Positions 36,591 to 45,317 of a DNA stretch of 54,328 nucleotides are shown here, one piece after another. The stretch's first letter is position 1; each line of letters starts with the position of its first letter. Source of the DNA: Thermomicrobiaceae bacterium (GTDB taxonomy: Bacteria; Chloroflexota; Chloroflexia; Thermomicrobiales; Thermomicrobiaceae); the NCBI GenBank assembly GCA_014874455.1, contig JADBJL010000063.1, forward strand, positions 1-54,328, given 5' to 3'. Under the pieces are notes generated by a model, which was given only the letters and a program-made list of their open reading frames with translations, was not told the origin of the DNA and ran no database searches. The position numbers and the translations under genes were made by a program.

Positions 36591-37628
36591 CTAGAGCGTC
36601 TCGGTGACCTTGCGCAGCCCGCGAGGGCGATCAGGATCGAGCCCGCGCGTGACCGCCAGCGCGTGCGCCCAGAGCTGGCCAGGAACCACGGCCGTGACCG
36701 GGGAGAGCCACTCCGGCACGTCGGCCGGCAGCGGCAGCGGCGCCCGGGCGCGGTCGAGCAGTTCCTGCCTGTCCGAAATGACGATCAGCTCGGCCCGCCG
36801 CTCGTCGAGCACGTCGACGAGCGAGGTCATGTCGGCCAGCACCTTGCCCGCAGGGGCGATGGCGACGACCGGGAAGCCCTCGTCGATCACCGCGATCGGC
36901 CCGTGGAGGAAGTCGGCCGACGAGTAAGGCTCGGCGATGACGTAGCTCGTCTCCTTCATCTTGAGCGCGACCTCGAAGGCGGTCGCGTAGTTGAACCCCC
37001 GCCCGATGACCGCGAAGTGCCTGGCGTAGCGGAACCGGTTGACCAGCTCGCGCACCGGGACGTTGAGCTCGATCGCCCGCTGCACTGCCCCGGGCACGGC
37101 CGCGAGCACCTCCCAGCGCGCCAGCTCGCCCTCGAGCGCGGCGCTGAGCATTGCGAGCGCCACCAGTTCGGCGGTGTAGGTCTTGGTGGCCGCGATGGCG
37201 CGCTCCTCTCCGGCATGGAGCGGGAAGACGTGCTCGGCCACCTGAGCCAGGGGCGATTCTACCGCGTTGGTGAGCGCGAGGGTCAGCGCGCCCTGGCGCC
37301 GGGCCTCGGCGATCACCGCGACGATGTCCGGCGAGCGGCCGGACTGGCTGATGCCGATGACGAGCTTGCCCACGAGCGACGGCGGGCTCTGGTAGAGCGT
37401 GAAGAGCGAGGGGGTTGCCAGTGCGACGACCAGCCGGTTGTGCGCGCCGAAGAGGTACTGCGCGTAGCGCGCGGCGTTGTCCGAGCTGCCGCGCGCGGCG
37501 ATCACGACGCCGCTGGGCGCGAAGCTCGCGATCCGGGCCGCTATGGCCTCGGCGAGCGGCCGGCCATGCTGGATCAGGCGGGCCAGCGCCTCCGGCTGCT
37601 CGTGGATCTCACGCTCGAGGATGGTCAT
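36591..37628 (-). CDS. Glucosamine-6-phosphate deaminase-type SIS protein (NagB-II/GlmS-like)
   Basis: A 345-residue protein with two tandem SIS domains, like the isomerase half of GlmS but lacking the glutaminase domain. It starts MTILEREIHEQPEALARLIQ, matching the GlmS isomerase start. The first SIS loop is IAARGSSDNAARYAQYLFG, then VIGISQSGRSPDIVAVIAEA and the ATKTYTAELVALAM segment. The second SIS has HFAVIGRGFNYATAFEVALK and EPYSSADFLHGPIAVID. The C-terminal GLDPDRPRGLRKVTETL is the GlmS-type tail closing the active site. NagB-II enzymes deaminate GlcN-6-P to fructose-6-P and ammonia; its place next to nagA supports that role. It overlaps the oxidoreductase gene by four bases. Confidence 0.88.
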   Translation of the reverse strand: MTILEREIHEQPEALARLIQHGRPLAEAIAARIASFAPSGVVIAARGSSDNAARYAQYLFGAHNRLVVALATPSLFTLYQSPPSLVGKLVIGISQSGRSPDIVAVIAEARRQGALTLALTNAVESPLAQVAEHVFPLHAGEERAIAATKTYTAELVALAMLSAALEGELARWEVLAAVPGAVQRAIELNVPVRELVNRFRYARHFAVIGRGFNYATAFEVALKMKETSYVIAEPYSSADFLHGPIAVIDEGFPVVAIAPAGKVLADMTSLVDVLDERRAELIVISDRQELLDRARAPLPLPADVPEWLSPVTAVVPGQLWAHALAVTRGLDPDRPRGLRKVTETL

Positions 37629-38896
37629 GCCGAGCTCCTACCCGGCACCGGCGAGTACTCCCGCATCTCGACCACCCGGCCGCTCAGGCGCGCCTCCTCG
37701 GCGGCGAAGGCGATCAGATGGCTCTCGACCGCCTGCCGCGCGGTCGTCAGCACCGAGGCCACCTCGCCACGGACGGCTCTGATGAAGGTGCGCAGCAGCC
37801 CCACGTCGCCGCCGCCGTGACCGCCGACCGGCTCGGGGAGGCGGATCAGCTCGGTCTCGCCGGTAAGGTGGTCGGCGACCAGCAGCTCGCGGCGCGACTC
37901 GTTCCCCAGGAGCGTCGCCCGCGTGCCGTCGATACGCAGGGTGCGCCCCTCCACGTGCGAGCAGCCCTGCATGGTGAGACTCACCCCCAGCTTCCCCTCG
38001 AACTCGAGCAAGACGACCTGGTGATCGACCGCAGTGTTGTCGCAGCGGTACACGCAGCGACCATAGGGGCCGGTGCGCAGGGCCTGCAAGATGGTCTCCG
38101 GGCTAGGATCGGGCGAGACCGCATGGCGCAGCGCGCTGTTGGGCGCGCGCTCCAGGTAGATGCGCGGCGCGTAGTAGGGGCAGTCGTCGGCGATGGGGCA
38201 GCCGTCGGTACAGCGCTCGGGGATCTCAGGCCCGGCCTTCTCAGAGGTGAAGTGCGTGAGCGAGCCGAAGGAGCTGACGCGCTCGCAGTGGCGGTCGAGG
38301 ATCCAGACGAGGAGATCCAGGTCGTGACAGCACTTCGTGAGGATCATCGGGCTGGCGCGCTCGGTATTGGCCCAGTTGCCGCGCACGAAGCTGTGGGCGA
38401 AGTGGAAATAGGACAGGTTCTCACGCCAGTCGACCGAGACGATCTCGCCGAGACGGCCCGAGCGAACCAGCTCGTAGACCTTGCGGAAGAACGGCGCGTA
38501 GCGGAGGACGTGAGCGATCTGCAAGATGCGCCCGCAGCGCTCGGCCGTCTGGGCCAGCGCGATGCAGTGCTCCGGGGTCGTCGCCATCGGCTTTTCGAGC
38601 AGGACGTGGTAGCCGGCCTCCAGGAAGGCGATGGTGCTGGGATAGTGCTGGCGATCCATAGTAGCATTGACCAGCGCCGGAGCGAGCGGCGGGCGCTCGG
38701 CAAGCTCTTCCCAGGAGCGGAACTGCCGCTCCGGTGGGATACCGTGTGCCTGGGCGAAGCGGCTCCGGCGCTCATCGTCGAGCTCAGCCACTGCGACGAA
38801 ACGGACGTCCTCCGGGAAATGCAGCGCATAGGCACCGTAGGCCAGGAAGCCGCGGTTGCCGGCCCCTACGAGCACTGCTTCGATCGGCTGGCTCAT
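37625..38896 (-). CDS. Gfo/Idh/MocA-family oxidoreductase with cysteine cluster
   Basis: A 423-residue NAD(P)-dependent sugar oxidoreductase-type protein. The Rossmann domain opens VLVGAGNRGFLAYGAYAL (8-25); the conserved EKP (101-103) and the TKCCHDLDLLVWIL segment (187-200) are in expected positions. A cysteine-rich insert, CTDGCPIADDCPYYAPR (229-245) with CVYRC at 281-285, may bind a metal and is not part of the core fold. Substrate unknown. The family includes GH109 NAD-dependent N-acetylhexosaminidases, so a redox-assisted cleavage or oxidation of an amino sugar is possible. ATG 38896 has GGAG upstream; it overlaps the SIS deaminase gene. Confidence 0.87.
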   Translation of the reverse strand: MSQPIEAVLVGAGNRGFLAYGAYALHFPEDVRFVAVAELDDERRSRFAQAHGIPPERQFRSWEELAERPPLAPALVNATMDRQHYPSTIAFLEAGYHVLLEKPMATTPEHCIALAQTAERCGRILQIAHVLRYAPFFRKVYELVRSGRLGEIVSVDWRENLSYFHFAHSFVRGNWANTERASPMILTKCCHDLDLLVWILDRHCERVSSFGSLTHFTSEKAGPEIPERCTDGCPIADDCPYYAPRIYLERAPNSALRHAVSPDPSPETILQALRTGPYGRCVYRCDNTAVDHQVVLLEFEGKLGVSLTMQGCSHVEGRTLRIDGTRATLLGNESRRELLVADHLTGETELIRLPEPVGGHGGGDVGLLRTFIRAVRGEVASVLTTARQAVESHLIAFAAEEARLSGRVVEMREYSPVPGRSSA

Positions 38897-39034
38897 CGCT
38901 CCACGCTCTCCTTTGCGCATTCCGACGGCAGAGTCCGGGTCTCCGCCCGGCGAAGCGGAGACCCGGAGATCGCTGTTCCTGACTCGCGACCCAGCACCGG
39001 CGCGTCCTCCCTCAGCGGGGGCGCGTAGTCCACG

Positions 39035-40921
39035 CTAGACCGGCTTGAGCCGACCCGTCCACAGCATCATGATGCAGAAGTTGTCGCCATACGGCGCGTT
39101 CAGGTAGATCGGGTCGTCGTCGGGTGGCCAGGGCTGGACGCGCACGCCCTCCAGCACCGGGTTGTTCCCGTAGCGTTCCCACAGCGGGATCATCGGAACC
39201 AGCTCGTTGAAGACTTGCGCGATCTTCGTGACATTCTGCCGCTGCGCCTCCTGGTCGAGCCCGAGGCCGGCGTCCACTACGAGCTGCTCGAGGTCGACCT
39301 CGCCCAGGACGTCGGTGGTCTGCTTCAGTTCGAAGGCCATCCCCTTACCGCCCTGGTTGGCAGCGATCGGGATATTGTGCGTGAACAAGTCCTGGACGAA
39401 GGCGAAGTGCGGGTGCGGGTTGGTGCTGGAGCCCCAAGCCTGGATGGCGAGCTGGAAGTTGCCCTTGTCCACCTCGATCGGCTGCTGCGAGTAGGTGACG
39501 CTGCGCGGAGCCACCTTGATGCCGAAGCGGGTCAGTTGCTCGGCCAGGTTCTGGGCAGCGGCCGACCAGTCGGCGAACTCGGCCGGGAACAGCAGCTCGT
39601 ACTCCGCGTTCTTGCCGTCCGGCGTCTGCCAGACGTCGCCGCTCTTCTTCCAGCCGGCCCCAGCCAGGAGCTGCTCCGCCCGGGCCGGGTCGAGGTCGTA
39701 GGTGTTGAGCTTCGACAGCTCGGACGCCGGGATCCAATCTGGCACCAGGATGTCGGAAAAGCCGGCCATGTACTTCACCGCCTTCCCCGACTCTCCCAGC
39801 GAGACGGTGCCGTTCTGCGCGCGGTCGATCGCGTAGGCGAGCGCCTGGCGCGCGCGCTTGTCCTTGAACTCCGGGAGCCGGTCGAGATTGAAGAGCAGCG
39901 CCGGGCCGGAGTAGACCGGCGGGCGGATGATCCGCAGCCCCTGCTCCTGGAAGGCCTTCTCGGTGGCCGGTGGGAAGCCGTGGGTGGCGTAGTCGACGTC
40001 CTTGGCCAGCACCACCGGGGTGACGTCCGGCGTCTCGCCGTTGAAGAGGACGATCCGGTCGAACAGCACCTGATCGGCCATGACCCCGTTCGGGTTCTTG
40101 ACCAGCGTAAGCTGGGCGTTGGTGATGCTGCCGTAGTCGAACTGGAACGGTCCGCTGGCCAGGATCTGCTCGGGGCGGAAGTTCTTGATCTCGTCCAGGA
40201 TTGCCTGGCCTTCGGGGGCGTTCATGTCCTTGCCCGCGGCGAAGAGATCCTGCACCTTCTTCGCCAGCTCGCCGTACTGCTTGTCGGAGACGATACGCAG
40301 CTTGAGCACGTAGCGCTCGACGACCGTCGACGGCGTGCTCATGTGGAAGCGGATTGTGGTCTCGTCCTCAGCCTTGACCGAGTCGATGTACCGCCAGATG
40401 ACGTTGCGCAGGGCACGCACCGCCCAGACGGTAGTGACCACGTCCTGCGAGGTCAACGGCGAGCCGTCGCTCCATTTCAGCCCGCTCTTGAGCGTGAGCA
40501 CGAACTCGTTGGACGCTTTCTCGAAGCCCCACTCCTTGGCCAGGAGCGGGAGCCACTTCTTCTCCTTCCAGTAGTACATGGCGCTGGGGGACAGGATGAA
40601 ATCGTGGTAGATCCCGGCGCCCAGGATCGACTGGGTGACGCCCTCCAGGAGGTTGAAGTGGCCCGTCGGCGGCACCTGGTACGGCCAGGCGCCGTGGAAC
40701 TCCTTGCCAGCGACCGCGACCGGCGTCGTCGGGGCCGCCGGAGTCGGGCTCACCCCCGGCGTCTGGCCCGGCTGCGGCGCGGTTGTGGGGGTCGCCGCCT
40801 CGCGGCGACAGGCGGCCAGTAGCGCGCTGGCGACGCCACCGCCGGCCAGCGCCAGGAACCGTCGCCGGCTCATCCTCCCCTGGTGCCACATGGCCTGCAG
40901 ATCGATGCGATTGCTCTGCAC
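39035..40921 (-). CDS. Peptide/oligosaccharide ABC substrate-binding lipoprotein (family 5)
   Basis: A 628-residue SBP_bac_5 protein of the DppA/OppA/MppA class. The Tat signal SRRRFLAL (18-25) and lipobox LLAAC (Cys38) show lipid-anchored export. A Pro/Thr-rich linker (about 42-70) precedes the binding domain, which has the family hallmarks FVLTLKSGLKWSDGSPLTSQ DVV, GPFQFDYG and RARQALAYAIDRA. Members bind peptides, and in some cases muropeptides or oligosaccharides; MppA binds murein tripeptide. Its operon implies capture of cell-wall fragments. GTG 40921 is preceded by GGAGGAG. Confidence 0.92.
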   Translation of the reverse strand: MQSNRIDLQAMWHQGRMSRRRFLALAGGGVASALLAACRREAATPTTAPQPGQTPGVSPTPAAPTTPVAVAGKEFHGAWPYQVPPTGHFNLLEGVTQSILGAGIYHDFILSPSAMYYWKEKKWLPLLAKEWGFEKASNEFVLTLKSGLKWSDGSPLTSQDVVTTVWAVRALRNVIWRYIDSVKAEDETTIRFHMSTPSTVVERYVLKLRIVSDKQYGELAKKVQDLFAAGKDMNAPEGQAILDEIKNFRPEQILASGPFQFDYGSITNAQLTLVKNPNGVMADQVLFDRIVLFNGETPDVTPVVLAKDVDYATHGFPPATEKAFQEQGLRIIRPPVYSGPALLFNLDRLPEFKDKRARQALAYAIDRAQNGTVSLGESGKAVKYMAGFSDILVPDWIPASELSKLNTYDLDPARAEQLLAGAGWKKSGDVWQTPDGKNAEYELLFPAEFADWSAAAQNLAEQLTRFGIKVAPRSVTYSQQPIEVDKGNFQLAIQAWGSSTNPHPHFAFVQDLFTHNIPIAANQGGKGMAFELKQTTDVLGEVDLEQLVVDAGLGLDQEAQRQNVTKIAQVFNELVPMIPLWERYGNNPVLEGVRVQPWPPDDDPIYLNAPYGDNFCIMMLWTGRLKPV

Positions 40922-40955
40922 GGCGTCTCCTCCTTCACGATTTGAAGTGACAGTC

Positions 40956-41138
40956 TCAACGGCCGATTACCCGCGCCATGACGACCACGAGGCCGAGGAA
41001 CGCCAGCCCGATCAGCAGGCTCACCACCGTGATCGCGAACTCCGGCGTGCCCTTCGGCAGCACGAGCAAGAGCCCGAGCGCTGTCACGATGATGAAGATC
41101 GCGATGCCGAAGGCCGCTCGGCCAACTTCCGGGCTCAT
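40956..41138 (-). CDS. Small two-helix membrane protein
   Basis: A 60-residue protein of unknown family. Two hydrophobic stretches, AAFGIAIFIIVTALGLLLVL and ITVVSLLIGLAFLGLVVVMA, are joined by a short PKGTPEF loop, predicting a helical hairpin in the membrane. ATG 41138 has GGGGAG ahead; the longer frame from 41213 would overlap the ATPase gene. It lies between the second ATPase and the binding protein of the importer, 34 bases from the latter, so an accessory role in the transporter is possible. Confidence 0.65.
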   Translation of the reverse strand: MSPEVGRAAFGIAIFIIVTALGLLLVLPKGTPEFAITVVSLLIGLAFLGLVVVMARVIGR

Positions 41139-41187
41139 CGCACTCCCCGCACCGCCTCGCCAGGCCGGACGAAGCTTCCACTCGCGC

Positions 41188-42267
41188 TCAGCTCGACTCC
41201 TTTCCGTACTCACCGAGATCGGCGCCGATCACCGGGTCTGAGGAGATGCCCACCGGGCTTGCCGCATGCTTGGCGATGGTGCCGGTGCGCTCCCGGGCAA
41301 CGACGTGGCAGGCCACTAGGCGCATCTCGTCGATCGGGACGAGATCCGGCCGCTGCACGTCGCAGAGACCTGCCTCGAACAGGGGGCAGCGCGGGTGGAA
41401 GCTGCAGCCTGGCGGGATGTGCAGCAAGCTCGGGATATCCAGGCTGCGGAGCTGGAGCTTCCCCTTGCGGCGGGTCAGGTCTGGGTCAGGCTCGGGGATG
41501 GCGGCCAGCAGCGCCCGGGTATAGGGATGCTGCGGGTCGTTGATGAGTGCGGGCGTCGGGCAGAATTCGACGATCCGGCCCAGGTACATCACGGCGATGC
41601 GGCCGTGCCAGGCGAAGTACTTGGCGATGGCCAAATCGTGGGTGATGAAGAGGAACCCGACGCCGAGCTCGTCGCGCAGCCGCTGCAGCGTGTTCAACAG
41701 GCTGACCCGGATGGAGACGTCGACCATCGAGGTCGCCTCGTCGGCCACGATCAGCTCCGGATTCACCGTCAGTGCTCGGGCGATCGAGACGCGCTGGCGC
41801 TGGCCACCGCTCAACTGGTGGGGGTACTTGAACAGGAAGCTCTCGGGCGGCGTGAGGTCGACCGTCTCCAGCAGCTCGAGGACGCGCCGAACCGCCTCGG
41901 CACGCCCGCGCACCATCCCGTGCCGCTGCAGCGGCGTCGCCAGGATCGTGAACACGGTGTGGATAGGGTTCAGCGAGGCATAGGGATCCTGGTGAACGAT
42001 CTGGACGGCGCGGCGATAGGCCTTGAACTGGGCCTTGTCCATCTGCCAGATATCCTGCCCGCGGAAGCGGACGGAACCGCTGCTCGGCTTGAGGAGGCCA
42101 GCGACGATCTTGCCGGTGGTGGTCTTGCCCGAGCCGCTCTCGCCGACCAGGCAGAGCACCTCGCCCGCCTCCAGGCTGAGCGACACGTCGTCCACCGCTC
42201 TGACCCCACCACGGCGGGTCTTAAAGACGAGCGAGACATGGTCGAGCGCGATCAGTGGCTCAGTCAC
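41188..42267 (-). CDS. Peptide ABC ATP-binding protein, DppF/OppF type
   Basis: A ~359-residue ATPase. The Walker A is GESGSGKTTTGK, the signature LSGGQRQRVSIARAL, and the Walker B LIVADEATSMVD, followed by the switch FITHDLAIAKY. The C-terminal oligopeptide-transporter extension PGCSFHPRCPLFEAGLCDVQ has the cysteine spacing seen in DppD/DppF. GTG 42267 is preferred (GGAG five bases ahead), which overlaps the upstream ATPase gene by eight bases. It should form the heterodimeric motor with that protein. Confidence 0.93.
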   Translation of the reverse strand: MTEPLIALDHVSLVFKTRRGGVRAVDDVSLSLEAGEVLCLVGESGSGKTTTGKIVAGLLKPSSGSVRFRGQDIWQMDKAQFKAYRRAVQIVHQDPYASLNPIHTVFTILATPLQRHGMVRGRAEAVRRVLELLETVDLTPPESFLFKYPHQLSGGQRQRVSIARALTVNPELIVADEATSMVDVSIRVSLLNTLQRLRDELGVGFLFITHDLAIAKYFAWHGRIAVMYLGRIVEFCPTPALINDPQHPYTRALLAAIPEPDPDLTRRKGKLQLRSLDIPSLLHIPPGCSFHPRCPLFEAGLCDVQRPDLVPIDEMRLVACHVVARERTGTIAKHAASPVGISSDPVIGADLGEYGKESS

Positions 42268-43312
42268 CGGTCTCCACCACCTGTCGCTCCAGCTTGACCT
42301 CTCGCCAGTAGTGGCAGGCACTGGTGTGCAGCGAGCCTACCTCGTACAGCGGCGGCGTCTCGCGCGCGCACCGCTCCCGCGCGTAGGGACAACGCGGATG
42401 GAAGCTGCAGCCGGCGGGCGGCTCGATCAGGTTAGGCGGCGTGCCAGGGATGGAGGAGATGTCGTACAGCTCGCCGACGATCGGCGGCACCGCCTTGATC
42501 AACCCGAGCGTGTAGGGGTGCCGCGGATTGTAGAAGATCTCCCGGACGTCGCCTACTTCGATGATCTTGCCGGCGTACATCGTCGCGACGCGATCGGCCA
42601 GCTCGGCCGCCAGCGGCAGGTCGTGCGAGATGAAGAGCATCGAGAAGTCGAGCTGCTCGCGCAGCGCGCGGAGCACCTCGATGATGGCGCGCTGGGTCAG
42701 GATATCGAGGGCGGTGGTCGGCTCGTCGTAGATGATGATCTGGGGATCGAGCAGCAGGCTCATCGCGATCATCACCCGCTGCCGCATGCCACCGCTCAGC
42801 TCGTGCGGGTAGGCGTTGAGCACGCGCTCCGGCTCGAGCTGCACCATGCGTAGGAGCCGCTCGCTGCGCTCGCGCACCTCGTCGCGGGAGAGCGCGGCGT
42901 GGGCGCGCGCCGTGTCGAGCATCTGGTCCCAGACGCGCAGCACCGGGTTGAGCGCGTTGAGCGCTCCCTGGAAGACCATGGCGCACTCCTGCCAGCGGAA
43001 GCGCCGGATCTCCTCCTCGTCGAGCTGCAGGACATCGATTACCTGGCCATCACGGCGGCGATACCGGATCTCGCCATCGACGATGCGCGCGCCCTTCGGG
43101 AGCAGGCGGAGCAGCGCCAGGCCGAGCGTCGTCTTGCCGCAGCCGCTCTCGCCGATCAGCGCGATGCTCTCGCTGGCGTGGAGGTCGAAGCTCACGTCGC
43201 GCACCGCCTGCACCGTGCCCGCCCGGGTGAAATAGCGCACCTCGAGGTTGCGCACCGAGAGGACGGGCACAGGGGCACCGTTCGACGCGGACGATCGCTG
43301 CCAGGCTGCCAT
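42260..43312 (-). CDS. Peptide ABC ATP-binding protein, DppD/OppD type
   Basis: A 350-residue ATPase. Walker A GESGCGKTTLG, Q-loop region ECAMVFQGALNALNPVLRV, signature LSGGMRQRVMIAMSLL, Walker B IIIYDEPTTALD and switch FISHDLPLAAELADRVATMY are intact. The C-terminal extension has CSFHPRCPYARERCARETPP. It begins immediately after the permease stop, without a spacer. It pairs with the following DppF-type subunit. Confidence 0.95.
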   Translation of the reverse strand: MAAWQRSSASNGAPVPVLSVRNLEVRYFTRAGTVQAVRDVSFDLHASESIALIGESGCGKTTLGLALLRLLPKGARIVDGEIRYRRRDGQVIDVLQLDEEEIRRFRWQECAMVFQGALNALNPVLRVWDQMLDTARAHAALSRDEVRERSERLLRMVQLEPERVLNAYPHELSGGMRQRVMIAMSLLLDPQIIIYDEPTTALDILTQRAIIEVLRALREQLDFSMLFISHDLPLAAELADRVATMYAGKIIEVGDVREIFYNPRHPYTLGLIKAVPPIVGELYDISSIPGTPPNLIEPPAGCSFHPRCPYARERCARETPPLYEVGSLHTSACHYWREVKLERQVVETGD

Positions 43313-44227
43313 CTAGCTCTCCCGCAGTCTCGGGTTGAACACATCTTCGAGCGAGCGGGACATGGTCACCATCGCAAGTTGCAGGAGCGAGATCGCCAGG
43401 ACCGGGGCCAGGATGTACATCAGGCTGTCCTTGTAGAAGATAGCGCCGCGCACCCAGGCGAGGTTCAGCATGATGCCCCAGTTCTCGCCGGCTAGCGGAG
43501 CGAGCCCGAGGAAGTAGAGGGCCACCTGAGCGTAGATAGCCGCGGTCATGCCGATGGTGAAGCTCATGACGATGTAGCTGGCCATGTTGGGCAAGATCTC
43601 GCCGAAGAGGATGCGCGTGGTGCCGAGATCGAGGGCGCGCGCCGCCTCGACGTATTCCCGCTCCTTGAGCGAGAGCACCTGTGCCCGCACGGCGCGCAGC
43701 AGGGTGGGCCAGGAGAGCAGCGCGATAAGCGTCGCCAGCAGCCAGGGGCGATCCAGCTTGACGAAGGCGGAGAGCACTACTAGGAGCGGGAACTGGGGGA
43801 TAGTCAGCACGACATCGGTCAGCATCATGATGATCGAGTCCAGCCAGCCGCCGGCATAGGCGGCCAGTGCCCCGAAGGTGATCGAGATCAACGTAGAGAG
43901 CGTGGCTGCGAGGACAGCCACCACGATGATGGCCCGCCCGCCGCGCAGCATTTGCTTCAAGACATCGCGCCCTTCGTAGTCGGTGCCCAGCGGGTGCTCC
44001 AGGCTGGGAGGCTGGTAGATCTTCGTCATGTCGGGCCGGCCGGCGTCGGGCACGATGATCGGGCCGGCGAGCGCGAGAACGACGAAGAAGAGCACGCCCA
44101 GGAAGCCGAGAAACCCCGCCTTGCTGTGAGCGAGGAGCCGGAAGAAGACCTTAACGGCGGTCGCGAGCCGTTGGCCGAGACCGGGAGGGGCGAGTTCGAG
44201 CTGTCCGGGCCGAACAGTCTGGGCCAT
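43313..44227 (-). CDS. Peptide ABC permease, DppC/OppC type
   Basis: A 304-residue inner-membrane permease. The N-terminal cytoplasmic segment leads to a first helix (GFLGFLGVLFFVVLALAGPI), followed by the DppC-type periplasmic signature HPLGTDYEGRDVLKQMLRGG and five further helices. The EAA-type loop is EYVEAARALDLGTTRILFGE (then ILPNMASYIVMSF). It lies four bases after the first permease and abuts the DppD-type gene. Confidence 0.93.
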   Translation of the reverse strand: MAQTVRPGQLELAPPGLGQRLATAVKVFFRLLAHSKAGFLGFLGVLFFVVLALAGPIIVPDAGRPDMTKIYQPPSLEHPLGTDYEGRDVLKQMLRGGRAIIVVAVLAATLSTLISITFGALAAYAGGWLDSIIMMLTDVVLTIPQFPLLVVLSAFVKLDRPWLLATLIALLSWPTLLRAVRAQVLSLKEREYVEAARALDLGTTRILFGEILPNMASYIVMSFTIGMTAAIYAQVALYFLGLAPLAGENWGIMLNLAWVRGAIFYKDSLMYILAPVLAISLLQLAMVTMSRSLEDVFNPRLRES

Positions 44228-44231
44228 GCTG

Positions 44232-45317
44232 CTACTCCCCTCCGCTGACGCGGATGCGCGGGTCGAGGCGGCTGTAGAGCAGGTCGGCCAGGAGGTTCGC
44301 CGCCACGACGGCGAAGGTGATGATCAGGAAGATCCCCTGCATGACCGGGTAGTCCCGGCGATTGATCGCGTCGAGCAGGATGAAGCCGATCCCCTGGTAG
44401 ACGAAGATCTTCTCGATGACGACCGAGCCGCCGACGACGAAGCCGGCTGAGATGGCCATCTGGGTGAAGAGCGGCAGGACGGCGTTGCGGCCCACGTACG
44501 AGCGCATGATGCGGCCATCGCGCAGCCCGCGAGCGCGGGCCACCGTGACGTAGTCCTCCTCGAGCGTGGAGAGGGTGGACGACTTCATCAGGAGCATCCA
44601 GGCGCCGATGGTGGTCAGCACGTAGGTCAGAATCGGAAGGGCAGCGTGGTAGAGCGCATCTTTGACGAAGGCAAGGTTCAGCCCCGGCTGCATCCCAGGC
44701 GAGTAGGCGCCGCGCATCTCGGTAATCGGCAGCCAACCGAGCTGGACCCCGAAGAAGACCACGATCACGATCGCTACCAGGTAGTTGGGGATCGACTGGA
44801 AGAACGAGCCGGCGGCAGTGAGGATGTGGTCGAGGACACCTTCGCGCTGGTAGGCCATGACCATGCCGAGCATGATGCCCAGCAGGAAGCTGATCAGCAG
44901 GCCGAGGCCGGCGCTGAACAGCGTCCAGGGCAGGTAGGTCATGATCACGCTCGTCACCGGGGTACCAGGCGAGACGAGCGACATACCGAAGTCACCGCGG
45001 GTGAGCGCTCTGAGGTAGGCCCAGTACTGGACGAGCAGCGGCTCGTTGGGGTTAAAGGCGAACAGCGCGGCGGCCTGGTTGGCAGCATCGTCGTAGGTGA
45101 AGCCGTACTGCGAGATCAGCGTGTGGATGTAGACGTCGACCGGGTTCCCGGGCATCAGCCGCACGATGAAGAACGTGAGGGTCGCCACCAGGTAGATCGT
45201 CAGCGCCGCCTTTAGAACCCGGCGAAGGGCGTAGCTACGGAAGACAACGCTGGCGAACCGGCGCGCGGCGAGTTGGGGAATCATCGGGGCCCGAGCGATC
45301 GGCGTGCTCTGCCTCAT
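44232..45317 (-). CDS. Peptide ABC permease, DppB/OppB type
   Basis: A 361-residue permease. Starts with a transmembrane helix leading to the DppB signature LTFFIVRLMPGNPVDVYI. The core domain contains TLFSAGLGLLISFLLGIMLG and the conserved EDYVTVARARGLRDGRIMRS EAA loop, with RNAVLPLFTQMAISAGFVVG next. It overlaps the GntR gene by four bases, which ties the regulator and transporter into one transcript. Confidence 0.94.
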   Translation of the reverse strand: MRQSTPIARAPMIPQLAARRFASVVFRSYALRRVLKAALTIYLVATLTFFIVRLMPGNPVDVYIHTLISQYGFTYDDAANQAAALFAFNPNEPLLVQYWAYLRALTRGDFGMSLVSPGTPVTSVIMTYLPWTLFSAGLGLLISFLLGIMLGMVMAYQREGVLDHILTAAGSFFQSIPNYLVAIVIVVFFGVQLGWLPITEMRGAYSPGMQPGLNLAFVKDALYHAALPILTYVLTTIGAWMLLMKSSTLSTLEEDYVTVARARGLRDGRIMRSYVGRNAVLPLFTQMAISAGFVVGGSVVIEKIFVYQGIGFILLDAINRRDYPVMQGIFLIITFAVVAANLLADLLYSRLDPRIRVSGGE

